In this document: positions 42,876 to 52,298 of the stretch, in pieces
Layout of the letters: each line of letters opens with the position of its first letter
How positions within the stretch are numbered: the stretch's first letter is position 1
Origin: Nostoc sp. C052
Lineage (GTDB): Bacteria; Cyanobacteriota; Cyanobacteriia; Cyanobacteriales; Nostocaceae
NCBI RefSeq assembly: GCF_013393905.1
Contig: NZ_CP040272.1
Coordinates: 496,001-560,000 of the forward strand
Length of the DNA: 64,000 nt
Direction: 5' to 3'
The notes under the pieces: generated by a model
Databases searched by the model: none
What the model was told of the DNA's origin: nothing
The model's input: the letters and a program-made list of their open reading frames with translations, nothing else
Translations under genes and position numbers: made by a program

Positions 42876-43526
42876 ATGGTAGCGATCGCTTGGCTATGTT
42901 AATATCTCCGCCAAAAATATTTACAACAGAATGAATCGGCTGTAGGCCCCTACATCGATATCAGGTATTTCCTGAAATGGTATAAGTCCATTTGTACTAT
43001 GTGTTTTCTGGTTGATTTCTAGCCAGTTGTAGTGAAGCGGTGACGTTGGCGCTGCATCCACCTTAAGGTGGTTCGGAGAGCGTTAGCGTCAACAACTGGC
43101 CATTGGGTGGGATTTTGAGACGGGAATTGATCCCTTGTAGAATTTTCTCAATGTCCCTGTAACCCTGCTGATATATCAATTAAAACTGCAACAAAAAAAT
43201 TTTGGATGCCAAATTGCCAAAAGCACTCAACATAATTACAAATTGCTAATGGGGATTCTGGCAAATGGGGTAATTTACGTTTTGGTCAATTTTTCCTCAA
43301 TGAATGTCCTGTTTTGTCTTTTGACTAGCTGTAGATGTGATTAGAAACGCAAGGATTATTGGGGAGAATTCTTTGAGCATCGAAAACGACGGTCGCGGCA
43401 GTGGCAGGATTTATATTAGTTATAGAATAGCGTAGGCGCAGCCTAAACTAGGCATCGCTATCGCCTAGTGAAGCTCCTATATTAAGCTGGTGTTATGTTG
43501 AATGGGGCAAGAGTGATTAAGAAGGA
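42876..43526. other. Repeat-bearing intergenic region
   Basis: 650 bases. It contains the inverted repeat at 43023-43099 and a GCGTAGGCGCAGCCTAAACTAGGC-type repeat near 43431 (first 20 bases GCGTAGGCGCAGCCTAAACT). No gene was recognised. Confidence 0.5.
43023..43099. repeat. 77-bp inverted repeat element
   Basis: CCAGTTGT at one end and ACAACTGG at the other, inner TGACG/CGTCA arms and a central CCACCTTAAGGTGG hairpin. MITE-like or structured dispersed repeat. Confidence 0.55.
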
Positions 43527-44255
43527 TTAATGTCTCTTACCCGCTCCCAGATATAGCTCACCCACTTTCGGGTCATTCAACAATTCTTCACCGGGGCCGG
43601 AGATCGCATCACGTCCCGACTCTAATACATATCCACGATTAGCCATCTCTAAAGCCTTACGGGCATTTTGTTCTACTAATACGATCGCAGTACCAGCCTG
43701 ATTAATTTGTTTAATCTGCTCAAATACTTGTGTCACTAAAATCGGCGACAAGGCAGCAGATGGTTCATCTAAAATCAGCAAACCAGGTTCCAACATCAAA
43801 GCTTTGCCCATCGCTAACATCTGGCGTTCTCCTCCAGAGAGAGTACCAGCGCGTTGACGACGGCGATCGCTTAGTCTGGGGAACATGGTAAATATTTTAT
43901 CTTTAATTGGCTTCAGGGGAACGTTAAGCACAAAAGCACCCATCTCCAAGTTCTCTTCAACACTGAGGGAGGGGAAAACATTGGCGATTTGCGGTACGTA
44001 GCACATTCCTCGTTGGACAATTTGATTGGACTTTAGCCCCACGATATTTTCACCTTTGAAGGTAATTGTGCCTGTGTGGGGAATCAAAAGCCCAAAAATT
44101 GCTTTTGCCAAAGTAGATTTACCCGCACCGTTGGGGCCAATCACTGTTACCAATTCTCCTGGTGAAACTTGAAAATTCACACCTTGCAGGATATCTACAT
44201 CTTTGATGTATCCAGCGTGGACATTTTGAACATCTAGTAAATAGTCATTTGTCAT
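43527..44255 (-). CDS. ABC transporter ATP-binding protein, LivF/NatE type
   Basis: 242 residues: Walker A GPNGAGKSTLAKAIFG, Q-loop YVPQIANVFPSLSVEENL, signature LSGGERQMLAMG, Walker B LLILDEPSAALSP, switch His replaced in the usual LivF manner by VEQNARKALE. Such ATPases power branched-chain or neutral amino acid (or urea) uptake with LivG/LivH/LivM. None of those partners is nearby, so it is an orphan subunit that must join proteins encoded elsewhere. It is followed by short GTCATTTGTCATTGG tandem repeats on its 5' side. Confidence 0.85.
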   Translation of the reverse strand: MTNDYLLDVQNVHAGYIKDVDILQGVNFQVSPGELVTVIGPNGAGKSTLAKAIFGLLIPHTGTITFKGENIVGLKSNQIVQRGMCYVPQIANVFPSLSVEENLEMGAFVLNVPLKPIKDKIFTMFPRLSDRRRQRAGTLSGGERQMLAMGKALMLEPGLLILDEPSAALSPILVTQVFEQIKQINQAGTAIVLVEQNARKALEMANRGYVLESGRDAISGPGEELLNDPKVGELYLGAGKRH

Positions 44256-44324
44256 TTGTCATTGGTCATTTGTCATTGGTCATTGGTCAACAGTCAAACA
44301 TAACTATTGACTGTTGACTATGGA
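44256..44324. repeat. GGTCATT/GTCATTT heptamer-type tandem repeats
   Basis: Multiple tandem copies of GTCATTTGTCATTG-type units run into a CAACAGTCAA...TTGACTGTTG inverted stretch between the LivF-type gene and the ferredoxin gene. Similar arrays lie at 47813-47860 and 29578. Such short repeats are characteristic of heterocystous cyanobacteria. Confidence 0.65.
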
Positions 44325-44552
44325 CTATTGTGGGGTTTTTTGCAACTCTGGTCGTTCTTCTGCAAGAATCGCACCTTCTACTGGGCAAACTTGGAGACAG
44401 ATACCACAGTCAATGCAAGTGGCAAAGTCAATCCAGTACCAATCAGTTCCCTTGGCATTTTTGCCTGGGCCATCATGAATACAAGCTACTGGACAGGCTT
44501 CTACGCAGTCAGCAACGCCTTCACAGACTTCTGTAACAATTGTGTGCGGCAT
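44325..44552 (-). CDS. Bacterial-type ferredoxin, two iron-sulfur clusters
   Basis: 75 residues with nine... eight Cys in two sets. The second is canonical (C46-x2-C49-x2-C52-x3-C56-Pro). The first is C10-x5-C16-x3-C20-Pro-x2-C24. The first set lacks the usual C-x2-C spacing of 8Fe proteins, so cluster 1 may be [3Fe-4S] or have altered ligation. It carries electrons in the cytosol. An insertion of GKNAKGTDWYW between the motifs is typical of cyanobacterial members. Partner enzyme unknown. Confidence 0.8.
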   Translation of the reverse strand: MPHTIVTEVCEGVADCVEACPVACIHDGPGKNAKGTDWYWIDFATCIDCGICLQVCPVEGAILAEERPELQKTPQ

Positions 44553-44755
44553 GTTCTCGATTCCCTCTTTTCTGTATCGGCTATTTCTAGCCTAGCAGGG
44601 AGGAGGGAGGAGAGAGTAGGGGAGCAGAGGGGCAGGGGAGACAAGGGGACAAGGGGGAGAAGGGGAAATTATTGAACAAGTCTCTCACTTGTCTCCCCCC
44701 TCTTCCTTGTCTACCTTGTCTCTTCTCCATACCCAATTCCCAATGCCCAACTCAC

Positions 44756-45970
44756 TTAACGTAATGATTCTATTTTTGGTGAGCCGTCAGCTTTGATCCA
44801 GGCAATTTGGGCTATGCTGCGATCGCCTGCATATTGACGAATAGCGTCAGCATCCCTTCCTCCTAAATCAATTTCTACCCGCACCAAATCAGCTGAATCT
44901 CTGAGTTTTTGCGCGTAGGCAAAAGCGGCGGCGTTAGCACTGGCTGTCTCTGGTGCTACTAACCAGTCACTCGCGGGAGTTACCTGTGGTAATTGCTGAG
45001 TAGATAGCAAAACCTGGTATAAATCTTCGATATTCAGTCCAAAACCAATTCCGGGAATATTTTCTCTTTGAGGATGATATAGACCCAAAAGCTGGTCATA
45101 GCGACCACCACGCCCTAAAACTCTGGTTTGGGATTCGGTATCGTTGACAACCTCAAAGACGATACCAGTGTAGTAATCGATGGTCTGGATCAGGCTGAGA
45201 TCGAGGATTAACGGCAGTTTTTTCTCGGATTCTAGTAATTCTACTAGGGATTTGAGGTTATTCACTGCTTCTCGTTGTTCTTCATCAAGATCCAAACTAC
45301 TGACTTTTTGCAACACATCTGCACTTGGCCCGCGTAAATCCAAGATGATTTGGGCACGATCGCGCAGTTTATCACTCAGAGGTAAATTATCTATGGCAAT
45401 GCGGTCAAGATGAGCGATCGCACTGCGAACTTGATGTTGGAGATTGTCAGGAAAGGCACTCAGGAGCGATCGCGTAATTCCCGCCTCACCTAAAATTAAA
45501 TGCCATCCCTGCAAACCCAGTGCTTCTAAACAGTCTGCTACTAACAGCAGTACTTCAGCATTCGCTAGCAATCCGCCAGCACCTAGCAACTCCACCCCAG
45601 CTTGATAAAACTCTTGTTGGCGATTGTGTCTACTTTCCCAAGTGCGGCGAAACACATTGGCATTGTAGTACAGCCGTTGTGGATAACGCAGACCTGCCAT
45701 CCGAGTGACAACAGTACGAGCAATAGAGGCTGTTAATTCTGGACGTAGACCTAACTCATCATCTTCGCCATTTTGCTGTAGTTGAATCACCATCTGACGC
45801 TGAATTGCTTCCCCCGCCATTAAGGTATCCATCCGCTCTAAAGTCGAGGTGATAATCCTGTGATATCCCCAACGGTGAAACACCTGCTGTAACCGCTCTT
45901 CAATCCAGCGTTTTTTCTCCACATCCAAGGGCAATAAATCCCTGGCTCCCGCTGCTGGTTGATACACCAT
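44756..45970 (-). CDS. hisZ: ATP phosphoribosyltransferase regulatory subunit
   Basis: 404 residues, a HisRS-like protein without tRNA-binding domain. It shows class II synthetase-type motifs (GARDLLPLDVEKKRWIEE, motif 2-like FRRTWESRHNRQQEFYQAG, motif 3-like GIGFGLNIEDL). HisZ activates the short form of HisG at the first step of histidine synthesis. The length (about 400) and absence of an anticodon-binding domain separate it from HisS. Its ATG overlaps the stop of the upstream J-domain gene by one base, so both are probably coupled. Confidence 0.85.
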   Translation of the reverse strand: MVYQPAAGARDLLPLDVEKKRWIEERLQQVFHRWGYHRIITSTLERMDTLMAGEAIQRQMVIQLQQNGEDDELGLRPELTASIARTVVTRMAGLRYPQRLYYNANVFRRTWESRHNRQQEFYQAGVELLGAGGLLANAEVLLLVADCLEALGLQGWHLILGEAGITRSLLSAFPDNLQHQVRSAIAHLDRIAIDNLPLSDKLRDRAQIILDLRGPSADVLQKVSSLDLDEEQREAVNNLKSLVELLESEKKLPLILDLSLIQTIDYYTGIVFEVVNDTESQTRVLGRGGRYDQLLGLYHPQRENIPGIGFGLNIEDLYQVLLSTQQLPQVTPASDWLVAPETASANAAAFAYAQKLRDSADLVRVEIDLGGRDADAIRQYAGDRSIAQIAWIKADGSPKIESLR

Positions 45971-46929
45971 TATTTTTTCTTCCCACCAAACAAACCACCG
46001 AACAAACCACCACTACCAGATTTATCTGGTTGCTTATCTCCATTATTGGGGGATGAAGTCACCTTATGATCGCTAATTTGTTGTCCTAAAGCCTTATCTA
46101 TTTTAGGTTTCCATTGCAGAGCCGTTTCGTCACTAGGGTCTAGTTTTAAAGCATTGTCAAAGTGGATTTTTGCCATTTTTAACTGATTTTGCCTCAAATA
46201 CACCATTGCAATTAAGCTATGGCAGCGACTATTTTTCGGTTCTAGCTTTAGGGCCTCTTGCAACTCTACTTTGGCTTGGGCAAACTGGTTTTTCTCAATC
46301 AAAGATTGAGCGCGACGAACATACTGTTCTACAACCAAGCCATCTTTTGCTGGCGCTGCTGCTGGCGCTGGTAAGGGATTTTTTGGTGTATTTGGCTGAG
46401 GCGTACCTGATTGGACTTTGGGTTGAGCCGGTGGCGGTGCTGTGGATGATTTGCTCACACTCCGCATTAAATATACTAAATTCAACTCGCTAGCTTGGGC
46501 AATGACTTGCAGCGCTTGCTCTAAAGAATCATATTGGGTTTGGGCTAGTTTAGCGATCGCAGTTTTATAGAAATTATCGACATTAGCCGCCTCAACTAAC
46601 TGTTTAGCCAAGTCAGTGTTGAGAGTTACCGAAGTAGACTCTTGTACAAGGCGCTTGCCAATTTGCGACAAAATTAGAATATATTCAGTGCGAGTGCGAT
46701 CGCCGACAAGTTTTTCGTAAGCTGGGTTAACCAGCTTTGATAACAATTCGTTACCTAGCTGTTTTTGAGCATCTGTTTCGGTAAAACTACTGTCTGGATG
46801 CAAACGGCGGGCGACTTGGAGATAGCGTTTGCGAATCTCTTTGACATCCGCATCAACTGGAACACACAATACTGCGTGATGATCTATGAAATCATATTTA
46901 AATAGTCCGCGGTCTATTTTAAAAGACAT
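45970..46929 (-). CDS. J-domain protein with C-terminal TPR repeats
   Basis: 319 residues. The N-terminal J-domain (residues ~8-75) has the HPD motif (RRLHPDSSFTET). A Pro/Ala linker lies near 170-195. TPR-like repeats follow (RRAQSLIEKNQFAQAKVELQ, AMVYLRQNQLKMAKIHFDNA), and the tail is Gly-rich GSGGLFGGLFGGKKK. J-domains stimulate DnaK ATPase; the TPRs would recruit clients. It is upstream of and overlapping hisZ, though no functional link with histidine synthesis is known. Confidence 0.82.
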   Translation of the reverse strand: MSFKIDRGLFKYDFIDHHAVLCVPVDADVKEIRKRYLQVARRLHPDSSFTETDAQKQLGNELLSKLVNPAYEKLVGDRTRTEYILILSQIGKRLVQESTSVTLNTDLAKQLVEAANVDNFYKTAIAKLAQTQYDSLEQALQVIAQASELNLVYLMRSVSKSSTAPPPAQPKVQSGTPQPNTPKNPLPAPAAAPAKDGLVVEQYVRRAQSLIEKNQFAQAKVELQEALKLEPKNSRCHSLIAMVYLRQNQLKMAKIHFDNALKLDPSDETALQWKPKIDKALGQQISDHKVTSSPNNGDKQPDKSGSGGLFGGLFGGKKK

Positions 46930-47003
46930 ATAGAGGTTTTACACCAAAGGAGCAGTTGGATTCCTCTTAGTTTACCCAAAGTCGGGGGGAAAGCCCCCAT
47001 CTA

Positions 47004-47816
47004 CTACACCCAGGCTGACAGTGGTGGAACCTGTAAAAGTTCGCTACTGAGAGAGTCGTGAATATAACTATTTGTAGCCAGAATTCTACCTGACTCAATT
47101 TTTACAGGAGTACCATCGTAGGCGGTGACTTTGCCCCCGGCTTCTTTTACCAAAATTATTCCGGCGGCAATATCCCAAGGGGAAAGTCCCCGTTCCCAGT
47201 AACCATCCACACGTCCACAGGCAACATAGGCCAAATCTAGCGATGCCGAACCGCTACGTCTAACTCCTTGGGTAAGATGGGTAAGGTGACTAAATTCTGC
47301 GTAGTTGTTATCAGAGGTTTCACGGCGATCGTAGGCAAATCCTGTTACTAGTAGGCTTTTACTCAGTTCAGATGTTGCTGAAACCTTGATGGTTTGACGG
47401 TTACGCGTTGCTCCTAAGCCAGCAGCAGCACTGAATAGCTCATTATGAAAGGGGTCATAAATGACACCTACTTGGGGAACACCATTAATTAACAACCCGA
47501 TGGAAACAGCAAAAAATGGATATTGATGAGCGTAGTTGGTTGTGCCATCTAGAGGATCTATTGCCCAGAGGTATTCATTTTCTTGATTACCTAATTTCCC
47601 CGATTCTTCAGCAAGAATAGAGTGCTGGGGAAAATGGCGACGCAAAATTTCTAAAATCAACTCCTCTGAGGCTTTATCCGCAGCTGTGACTAAATCACCA
47701 GGGCGTCCTTTTTCAATAATTGCGTCTTCTAACTTACCCAAGTAACCTTGCAAAATAGCACCAGCAGCTAAGGCTGCTTCTGTAGCAATATCTAGAAAAA
47801 TTTGTAAATTTGTCAT
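47004..47816 (-). CDS. suhB: Inositol monophosphatase family protein
   Basis: 270 residues with the lithium-sensitive phosphatase motifs: ILAEESG (metal ligand Glu), WAIDPLDGTTNYAH (Asp ligands), and WDIAAGIILVKEAGG. It hydrolyses phosphate from myo-inositol 1-phosphate or related sugar phosphates, with Mg2+. Cyanobacterial members may also act on galactose 1-phosphate. Its 5' side carries GGTCATTAGTCATT short repeats, so the ATG lies immediately after the array. Confidence 0.88.
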   Translation of the reverse strand: MTNLQIFLDIATEAALAAGAILQGYLGKLEDAIIEKGRPGDLVTAADKASEELILEILRRHFPQHSILAEESGKLGNQENEYLWAIDPLDGTTNYAHQYPFFAVSIGLLINGVPQVGVIYDPFHNELFSAAAGLGATRNRQTIKVSATSELSKSLLVTGFAYDRRETSDNNYAEFSHLTHLTQGVRRSGSASLDLAYVACGRVDGYWERGLSPWDIAAGIILVKEAGGKVTAYDGTPVKIESGRILATNSYIHDSLSSELLQVPPLSAWV

Positions 47817-47860
47817 TAGTCATTGGTCATTAGTCATTGGTCATTAGTCATTGGGCAGGG
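47813..47860. repeat. GTCATTAGTCATTGG tandem repeat array
   Basis: About six units of GTCATTA/GTCATTG directly at the start of the inositol phosphatase gene. The array forms the 5' untranslated sequence of that gene. Confidence 0.65.
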
Positions 47861-47941
47861 GGCATCAGTTATTCTTCTTGTCTCCCCCTGCTCCCTGCCC
47901 CCTTGCTTCTTCCCCAGTCCCCAATCCCCAATCCCCAGTCT

Positions 47942-48487
47942 TCAAAGATTTTGGCGGCGAAACTCGGCGGGAGTGAGGCGCATGGATTTTTCTGGGTTCC
48001 AGATTCCTTGGCCCATAAGTCTAGCCCATTGTTGGGCACGTTCTAAACGCTGGTCATACTTGTGGTTGGGCGATCGCCCCACAAACATTGCATTCCCTTG
48101 TTTGACTAGTTCTTCATTTAACAACACCTTATTTTTCCACACATAAGCTAGAGTTCGTCCGATTTTGTCTTTTGCTTCTAAATCAAACTCCAGCGTTACC
48201 AATTGTTCTACACCACCAATTAGATTCTCTAATTGTTCTTTCGCTGCTTCCCCCCAAGGGCGCTGTCGCAAATCTGGTGCATCAATACCAACTAACCGCA
48301 CTTGAGAAATCAAATTTGGTTGTTCAGCCATGCCTAAAACTTCCAAGCTTTGCCCACTAACGACCCGTGCTACTTTCACCTGGGCTTCACTGTTCGGCAG
48401 TTGGTTTTTAGCTTGGCAACTCACCAAAAGCAATAAGCAACCCAAAATAGCTATTTTTCGCACCCACTCACCAAGACTTACAACCAT
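47942..48487 (-). CDS. Thermonuclease-like (SNase) lipoprotein
   Basis: 181 residues from ATG 48487; the longer frame to 48565 is repeat-derived (GAATTC-rich) and lacks a reason to be coding. Lipobox LLLVSC near residue 22. The SNase fold has a catalytic-type Arg and Asp in VRLVGIDAPDLRQRPWG and Arg in KIGRTLAYVW. It should cleave DNA or RNA outside the cytoplasmic membrane, perhaps for nutrient recovery. Confidence 0.82.
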   Translation of the reverse strand: MVVSLGEWVRKIAILGCLLLLVSCQAKNQLPNSEAQVKVARVVSGQSLEVLGMAEQPNLISQVRLVGIDAPDLRQRPWGEAAKEQLENLIGGVEQLVTLEFDLEAKDKIGRTLAYVWKNKVLLNEELVKQGNAMFVGRSPNHKYDQRLERAQQWARLMGQGIWNPEKSMRLTPAEFRRQNL

Positions 48488-48561
48488 TACAAATTCGGTG
48501 ATTTTGAATTGTTTATCGAAACAGAATTCTGAATTCCGACTCCTGAATTCTGAATTCTTCT

Positions 48562-48930
48562 TCATTCCTCATCTAAGGGTAAACCCGCTTTAATTCTCCC
48601 CCTAGCAAAATAGCGTCCAAATTGGAGTTCGTAGACTTCATCTTCGTCTTGTGTCTCCACTTCCAAGTCAGAACGAGGGTAACTCACACACAACAAAGCA
48701 TAACCTTGGCGACGTAAATCTGGCGACAAGCCGATCGCCTCTGGTTGGTAAATTTCTCCTGACAACACTCTCACAGCACAAGCGGTGCAAGCCCCGTTGC
48801 GGCAGGAAAATGGTAGTTCTACCCCTTGTTTTTCGCCAGTGTGCAGGATGTAGCGGTCTTCTGGCACTTCTAGGGTGTATGTTTTGCCAGTGGCGCGATC
48901 GCGAACTTTAATTGTGTATGTACGGGACAT
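48562..48930 (-). CDS. Plant-type 2Fe-2S ferredoxin with C-terminal extension
   Basis: 122 residues. The [2Fe-2S] motif is CRNGACTACAVRVLSG (C-x4-C-x2-C), with the fourth Cys in YALLCVSYP. It is about 25 residues longer than photosynthetic ferredoxin (PetF), with an acidic-then-basic tail (EVYELQFGRYFARGRI). It resembles cyanobacterial minor ferredoxins. Electron partner unknown. The gene precedes the nuclease gene, separated by repeat sequence. Confidence 0.85.
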   Translation of the reverse strand: MSRTYTIKVRDRATGKTYTLEVPEDRYILHTGEKQGVELPFSCRNGACTACAVRVLSGEIYQPEAIGLSPDLRRQGYALLCVSYPRSDLEVETQDEDEVYELQFGRYFARGRIKAGLPLDEE

Positions 48931-49460
48931 CTGGATTTGCGTTTTAGGATTGGGACTTTCAGATTCTTTCTAGAGATTTTAACTTTAGTACAGCCCACCG
49001 CAAAAAGAGTATGGAATTTAATCATTCGTAGGTTGGGTGGTAGCAAGATCCCGGTAGGGGTACGTAGTCAAACCCAACATCAACCCCTCGATATTTCCGA
49101 ACCCCTTTTAGAGGATGTTTGAAAAGTTTTGGGCGAATATAATTTCGCTACTACACTGGCATTGTCCGCCTCCGCAGACTAACACAAAATCAAGTTCTTC
49201 AATCCACGGAGGTGGGTAAGTTCCCCGACTTGTAGCGGCGCGCGATTTCTAATCGCCAGTACTGATATTAAATTATATTTTTTCAATAACCTCTTACGAT
49301 GACGTGTACTTAGTTCAATGTCTTAATAATCATTTACAAAAAAATACTAATTACCTATTCTTCTCCCCTAGTTCTCCCCGATTAATTTCTAATCTTAAAA
49401 GCATCAAATCAAATTTGTCTCTCGCGCTTACCAAATTACACAACAAGGAGTAACTTAATT
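48931..49460. other. Intergenic region with dispersed repeat
   Basis: 530 bases. A GGTTGGGT/AACCCAAC element at 49028-49080 contains the GATCCCGGTAGGGGTACG core also found at 19172. The rest is unremarkable apart from AAGGAG near 49446, which is the cupin gene's ribosome site. Confidence 0.5.
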
Positions 49461-49913
49461 ATGCAAAGTTCAACCATCCGCAAACCAACTATTCTTGCAC
49501 CAGGAGAAGGTAATCAATTCTCAGTTCTTGGCTCACAGTTCACAACAAAAGTAACTGGAGAAGAGACAAATCAAGCTTGGACAATTTATGAAATTACAGA
49601 TACAGAAGAAAATGGGCCGCCACTACATACCCACCCTTGGGAAGAAGCATTTTATGTTCTAGAAGGAGAACTAGATATCCAAGTTGGTACAGAAACAATT
49701 TTGGCATCACCGGGCTTTTTCATTAACATTCCCCATAATGCACCACACGCCTTCAAGATTCGTTCTGCTACTGCTAAATTTCTGGTTTTAATTTCACCTA
49801 AGGGAGCGAAAACCTTTTATGAAGAAATGGGTCAAGTCGCAAACAGTCCATTGCTAAACATGGAAAAAGTACAGCCTGTTTTGAACAAGTATGGATTGCA
49901 ATTTATTGCGTAA
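49461..49913 (+). CDS. Cupin-domain protein
   Basis: 150 residues, a single cupin. Motif 1 HTHPWEEAFYVLEGELDIQVG (quoted in part as HTHPWEEAFYVLEGEL) supplies two His and a Glu metal ligand, and motif 2 (PGFFINIPHNAPHAFK) another His. AAGGAG lies about 11 bases before the ATG. Possibly a metal-dependent dioxygenase or isomerase; the substrate is unknown. It is followed after 44 bases by a secreted protein, so a shared transcript is possible. Confidence 0.8.
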   Translation: MQSSTIRKPTILAPGEGNQFSVLGSQFTTKVTGEETNQAWTIYEITDTEENGPPLHTHPWEEAFYVLEGELDIQVGTETILASPGFFINIPHNAPHAFKIRSATAKFLVLISPKGAKTFYEEMGQVANSPLLNMEKVQPVLNKYGLQFIA

Positions 49914-49957
49914 AGATCGCTTTCGTTAGTAAATAAATCTATTTCTACAGAAGTCCT

Positions 49958-50515
49958 ATGTACTCAACAAAAAAGCAACTCTATTCCATACCAAAAGCTG
50001 CTCGCCTTTTTGCTACTAGTGCCCTGAGTGTAGGTTTCATGGCTAGCCTTGTTTTTTACCCAAGCGCAAGTCAGGCAGGCAAAAACGACACTGGAGTGCC
50101 TGCTGAACTCCAAGGCGAGTGGCGGTACGGTCGAATCTCGTCCGTCCAATACCAAGACAGTTACACAGGGCAATCAGCAGCCCCAAACGGCTCTAGCGAT
50201 CAATTTCAACTTGCATCTAACGGTAACTACAAGCGAAATCGGTTAATTCAGATTAACACTTACAACTGCGCGTCTTACCTCTTCATAGAAGAAAAAGGCA
50301 AAGTGAAAGTTGAATCTCAACGCCTTACCTTCCAGCCCACTGACAGCACGTCTAAAGGGCAAATCTGCAATACTGGGCGTACTTACTCTAGCCGTAATAC
50401 AGCAAAAGCTGAGACTTACCAGTGGTCAATTGAGACGAACGATTATGGACAGCAAGTTTTGGTGCTTGAAACTGCTGATGGCAAAGGTCGAGGTCATTAC
50501 GGACGACCTCAATGA
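49958..50515 (+). CDS. Exported protein of unknown function
   Basis: 185 residues with a signal peptide (basic start, hydrophobic TSALSVGFMASLVFYPSASQA, quoted within 20 residues as TSALSVGFMASLVFYPSASQ). The mature part starts GKNDTGVPAELQGEWRYG and has two Cys (NTYNCASYLF, KGQICNTG) that could form a disulfide. The LQGEWRYG-type opening recalls small secreted lipocalin-like or beta-barrel proteins, but this is weak. Neighbours are a cupin and a VOC-like protein. Confidence 0.6.
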   Translation: MYSTKKQLYSIPKAARLFATSALSVGFMASLVFYPSASQAGKNDTGVPAELQGEWRYGRISSVQYQDSYTGQSAAPNGSSDQFQLASNGNYKRNRLIQINTYNCASYLFIEEKGKVKVESQRLTFQPTDSTSKGQICNTGRTYSSRNTAKAETYQWSIETNDYGQQVLVLETADGKGRGHYGRPQ

Positions 50516-50631
50516 TCATTCAAGCTGCATAGAACTCAATACGCTTAGATTGAGAATTTTTCTCTTTCCTGCTTCCCCTAGTTTTCCCCGATTGTTTCCT
50601 AATTTATAAAATATCGAACTGAGGTTATGTC

Positions 50632-51114
50632 ATGATTCACCATATTTCAATTGCTGTTAAAAACCCTAACCACGTTGCCCAAGTTCTGGCAGAAATCTTA
50701 AAGGCGCAAGCTGTTTCCTTTCCTCCTAACCCAGGAAGCTATATGGTTATACCTTTTGATGAATACGGTACAGCCATTGAACTTTATCCTTTAGGTTCTC
50801 AAATCGAACCTGGTGAAGCTGATAAACAATGCGTATTTGTGCATACTGCTATTACTGCCAGGTATACAGATATTCATGCAGCCATCTCTGTACCTATTAG
50901 TCAGAAAGAAATTGAACAAATTGGTACTCGTGAAGGTTGGCGTGTAGTGCGCTGTAACCGCGATTCTTTCTTTGATGTGATTGAGTTCTGGGTAGAAAAC
51001 AGATTAATGATTGAGTTGCTAACACCAGAAATGGCATCTCAATATTTAAAATTTGCCACCCAGCAAGAAAACCTCAAATATTTTTTGACAGAACCAGCTT
51101 TAGCAACAACTTGA
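50632..51114 (+). CDS. VOC/glyoxalase-fold-like protein
   Basis: 160 residues. It starts IHHISIAVKNPNHVAQVLAE, the typical first strand of a vicinal-oxygen-chelate domain with a His ligand, then IPFDEYGTAIELYP with a Glu. A second half is not obvious in its pattern, so it may be a divergent single module. It could bind a metal and act on small organic molecules. The function is unknown. Confidence 0.6.
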   Translation: MIHHISIAVKNPNHVAQVLAEILKAQAVSFPPNPGSYMVIPFDEYGTAIELYPLGSQIEPGEADKQCVFVHTAITARYTDIHAAISVPISQKEIEQIGTREGWRVVRCNRDSFFDVIEFWVENRLMIELLTPEMASQYLKFATQQENLKYFLTEPALATT

Positions 51115-51854
51115 TAAATGCAAGAATCCTATTTGATTTTTGAAAAAACTCTGGGGAACATCTAGTTTTGGAAGATATACAAGTTCCAGTGAAATAGAAG
51201 AGGAGAAAAAAGTGTACATCACCAACTAAGTAGGTAGGCATAAATTAACCTAACTATGTAACCAAATGTAAAACCGTCAAAGTCCTTGTGATTGCTTCGT
51301 TACACTCCGTTTCACTCGCAATGACATACTTGTAAATTTTCCCTATTCCTTCTCTGCGGATGATTGTAGATTTGGGAAATTTGGATAACTCAGTAGCAAT
51401 TCACACCCCTGGACAATCAGTCCATGCTTTCCATAGCCACTACAACTATTCAGAATTTGATTTGGGGAAAAGGTTAAAGGGTAAGGGTTAAAGGTTTTTT
51501 CTTTCCCCTTTCCCCCGACCCTTATCCCCTTCTTGGGGCCCTATCTTCCCCTTTTCCCCAAAACCCGACAAGTATTGGATGTTATGGGAATTAAATAATG
51601 TTACAGAAAATACGACTGCAACACTGAGACTCATTCCAAAATTGGTAGAGTAAAGTACGACACGACTATCTAATTTAAAATTGCGTTATTTGCGTGTAAT
51701 TACATACACATTATCGAAAAAATAAAGTATAAAGTAACAGGGCAGAAAGAAGGTTAAAAACAGAAATAAATATTCTTTTTAGAAAAAGTATTTTCGCCGA
51801 TCATCCATTCTACTGTCTAACTTTCACGAAACATAGTTGGAGATCATAGAACCT
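51115..51854. other. Repeat-bearing intergenic region
   Basis: 740 bases. It holds a GATTGCTTCGTTACACTCCG repeat near 51291, AAGGGTTAAAGG/CCCCTTTCCCC purine-pyrimidine tracts near 51473-51560, and no acceptable frame. Confidence 0.5.
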
Positions 51855-52298
51855 ATGCAACGCGTATTTAAGCAAAGTTTTATACTTTCAGTCACTACTG
51901 CGATCGCTTTATTATTTGCAGGTTGTGGCGAAAGTAAAGTTGCTCAATGTAACAAAATAATAAAAGTTGCCAATCAGGCATCTACTCTAGGTCAAGAATT
52001 CGCTAAAAATCCCAATCCAGCAAAAGGTTCCAAAGCTCTAACTGAACTTGCTGGTAAGATAGACCCACTTGCCACAGAGATGAAAGGACTAGAAGTTAAA
52101 GATGAAAAATTGCAAGGTTTTCAAGGACGCTTTATCACACTCTATCAGAACATCAGCAAGGAATTGAATAATGCAGCAACAGCCATAGATAAAAAGAATC
52201 TACCAGCAGCAAAGGGCTTTTTAGTATCTCTGCAAAAAAGTAGTGGCGAAGAAAGTTCAATAGTCAGCGAAATTAATAGCTACTGTTCTGGTAAGTAG
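51855..52298 (+). CDS. Small lipoprotein of unknown function
   Basis: 147 residues from ATG 51855 (a TTG at 51837 is possible). Signal peptide with lipobox IALLFAGC; the mature chain is helical, Lys/Ala-rich, with two further Cys (VAQCNKIIK near the start and SYCSGK at the end) that could pair. It resembles cyanobacterial hypothetical lipoproteins; no function known. Confidence 0.6.
   Translation: MQRVFKQSFILSVTTAIALLFAGCGESKVAQCNKIIKVANQASTLGQEFAKNPNPAKGSKALTELAGKIDPLATEMKGLEVKDEKLQGFQGRFITLYQNISKELNNAATAIDKKNLPAAKGFLVSLQKSSGEESSIVSEINSYCSGK

Noticed and set aside
48488..48565. N-terminal extension of the SNase lipoprotein
   Set aside because: Encoded by GAATTCTGAATTC-type repeats; the signal peptide with lipobox fits the start at 48487.
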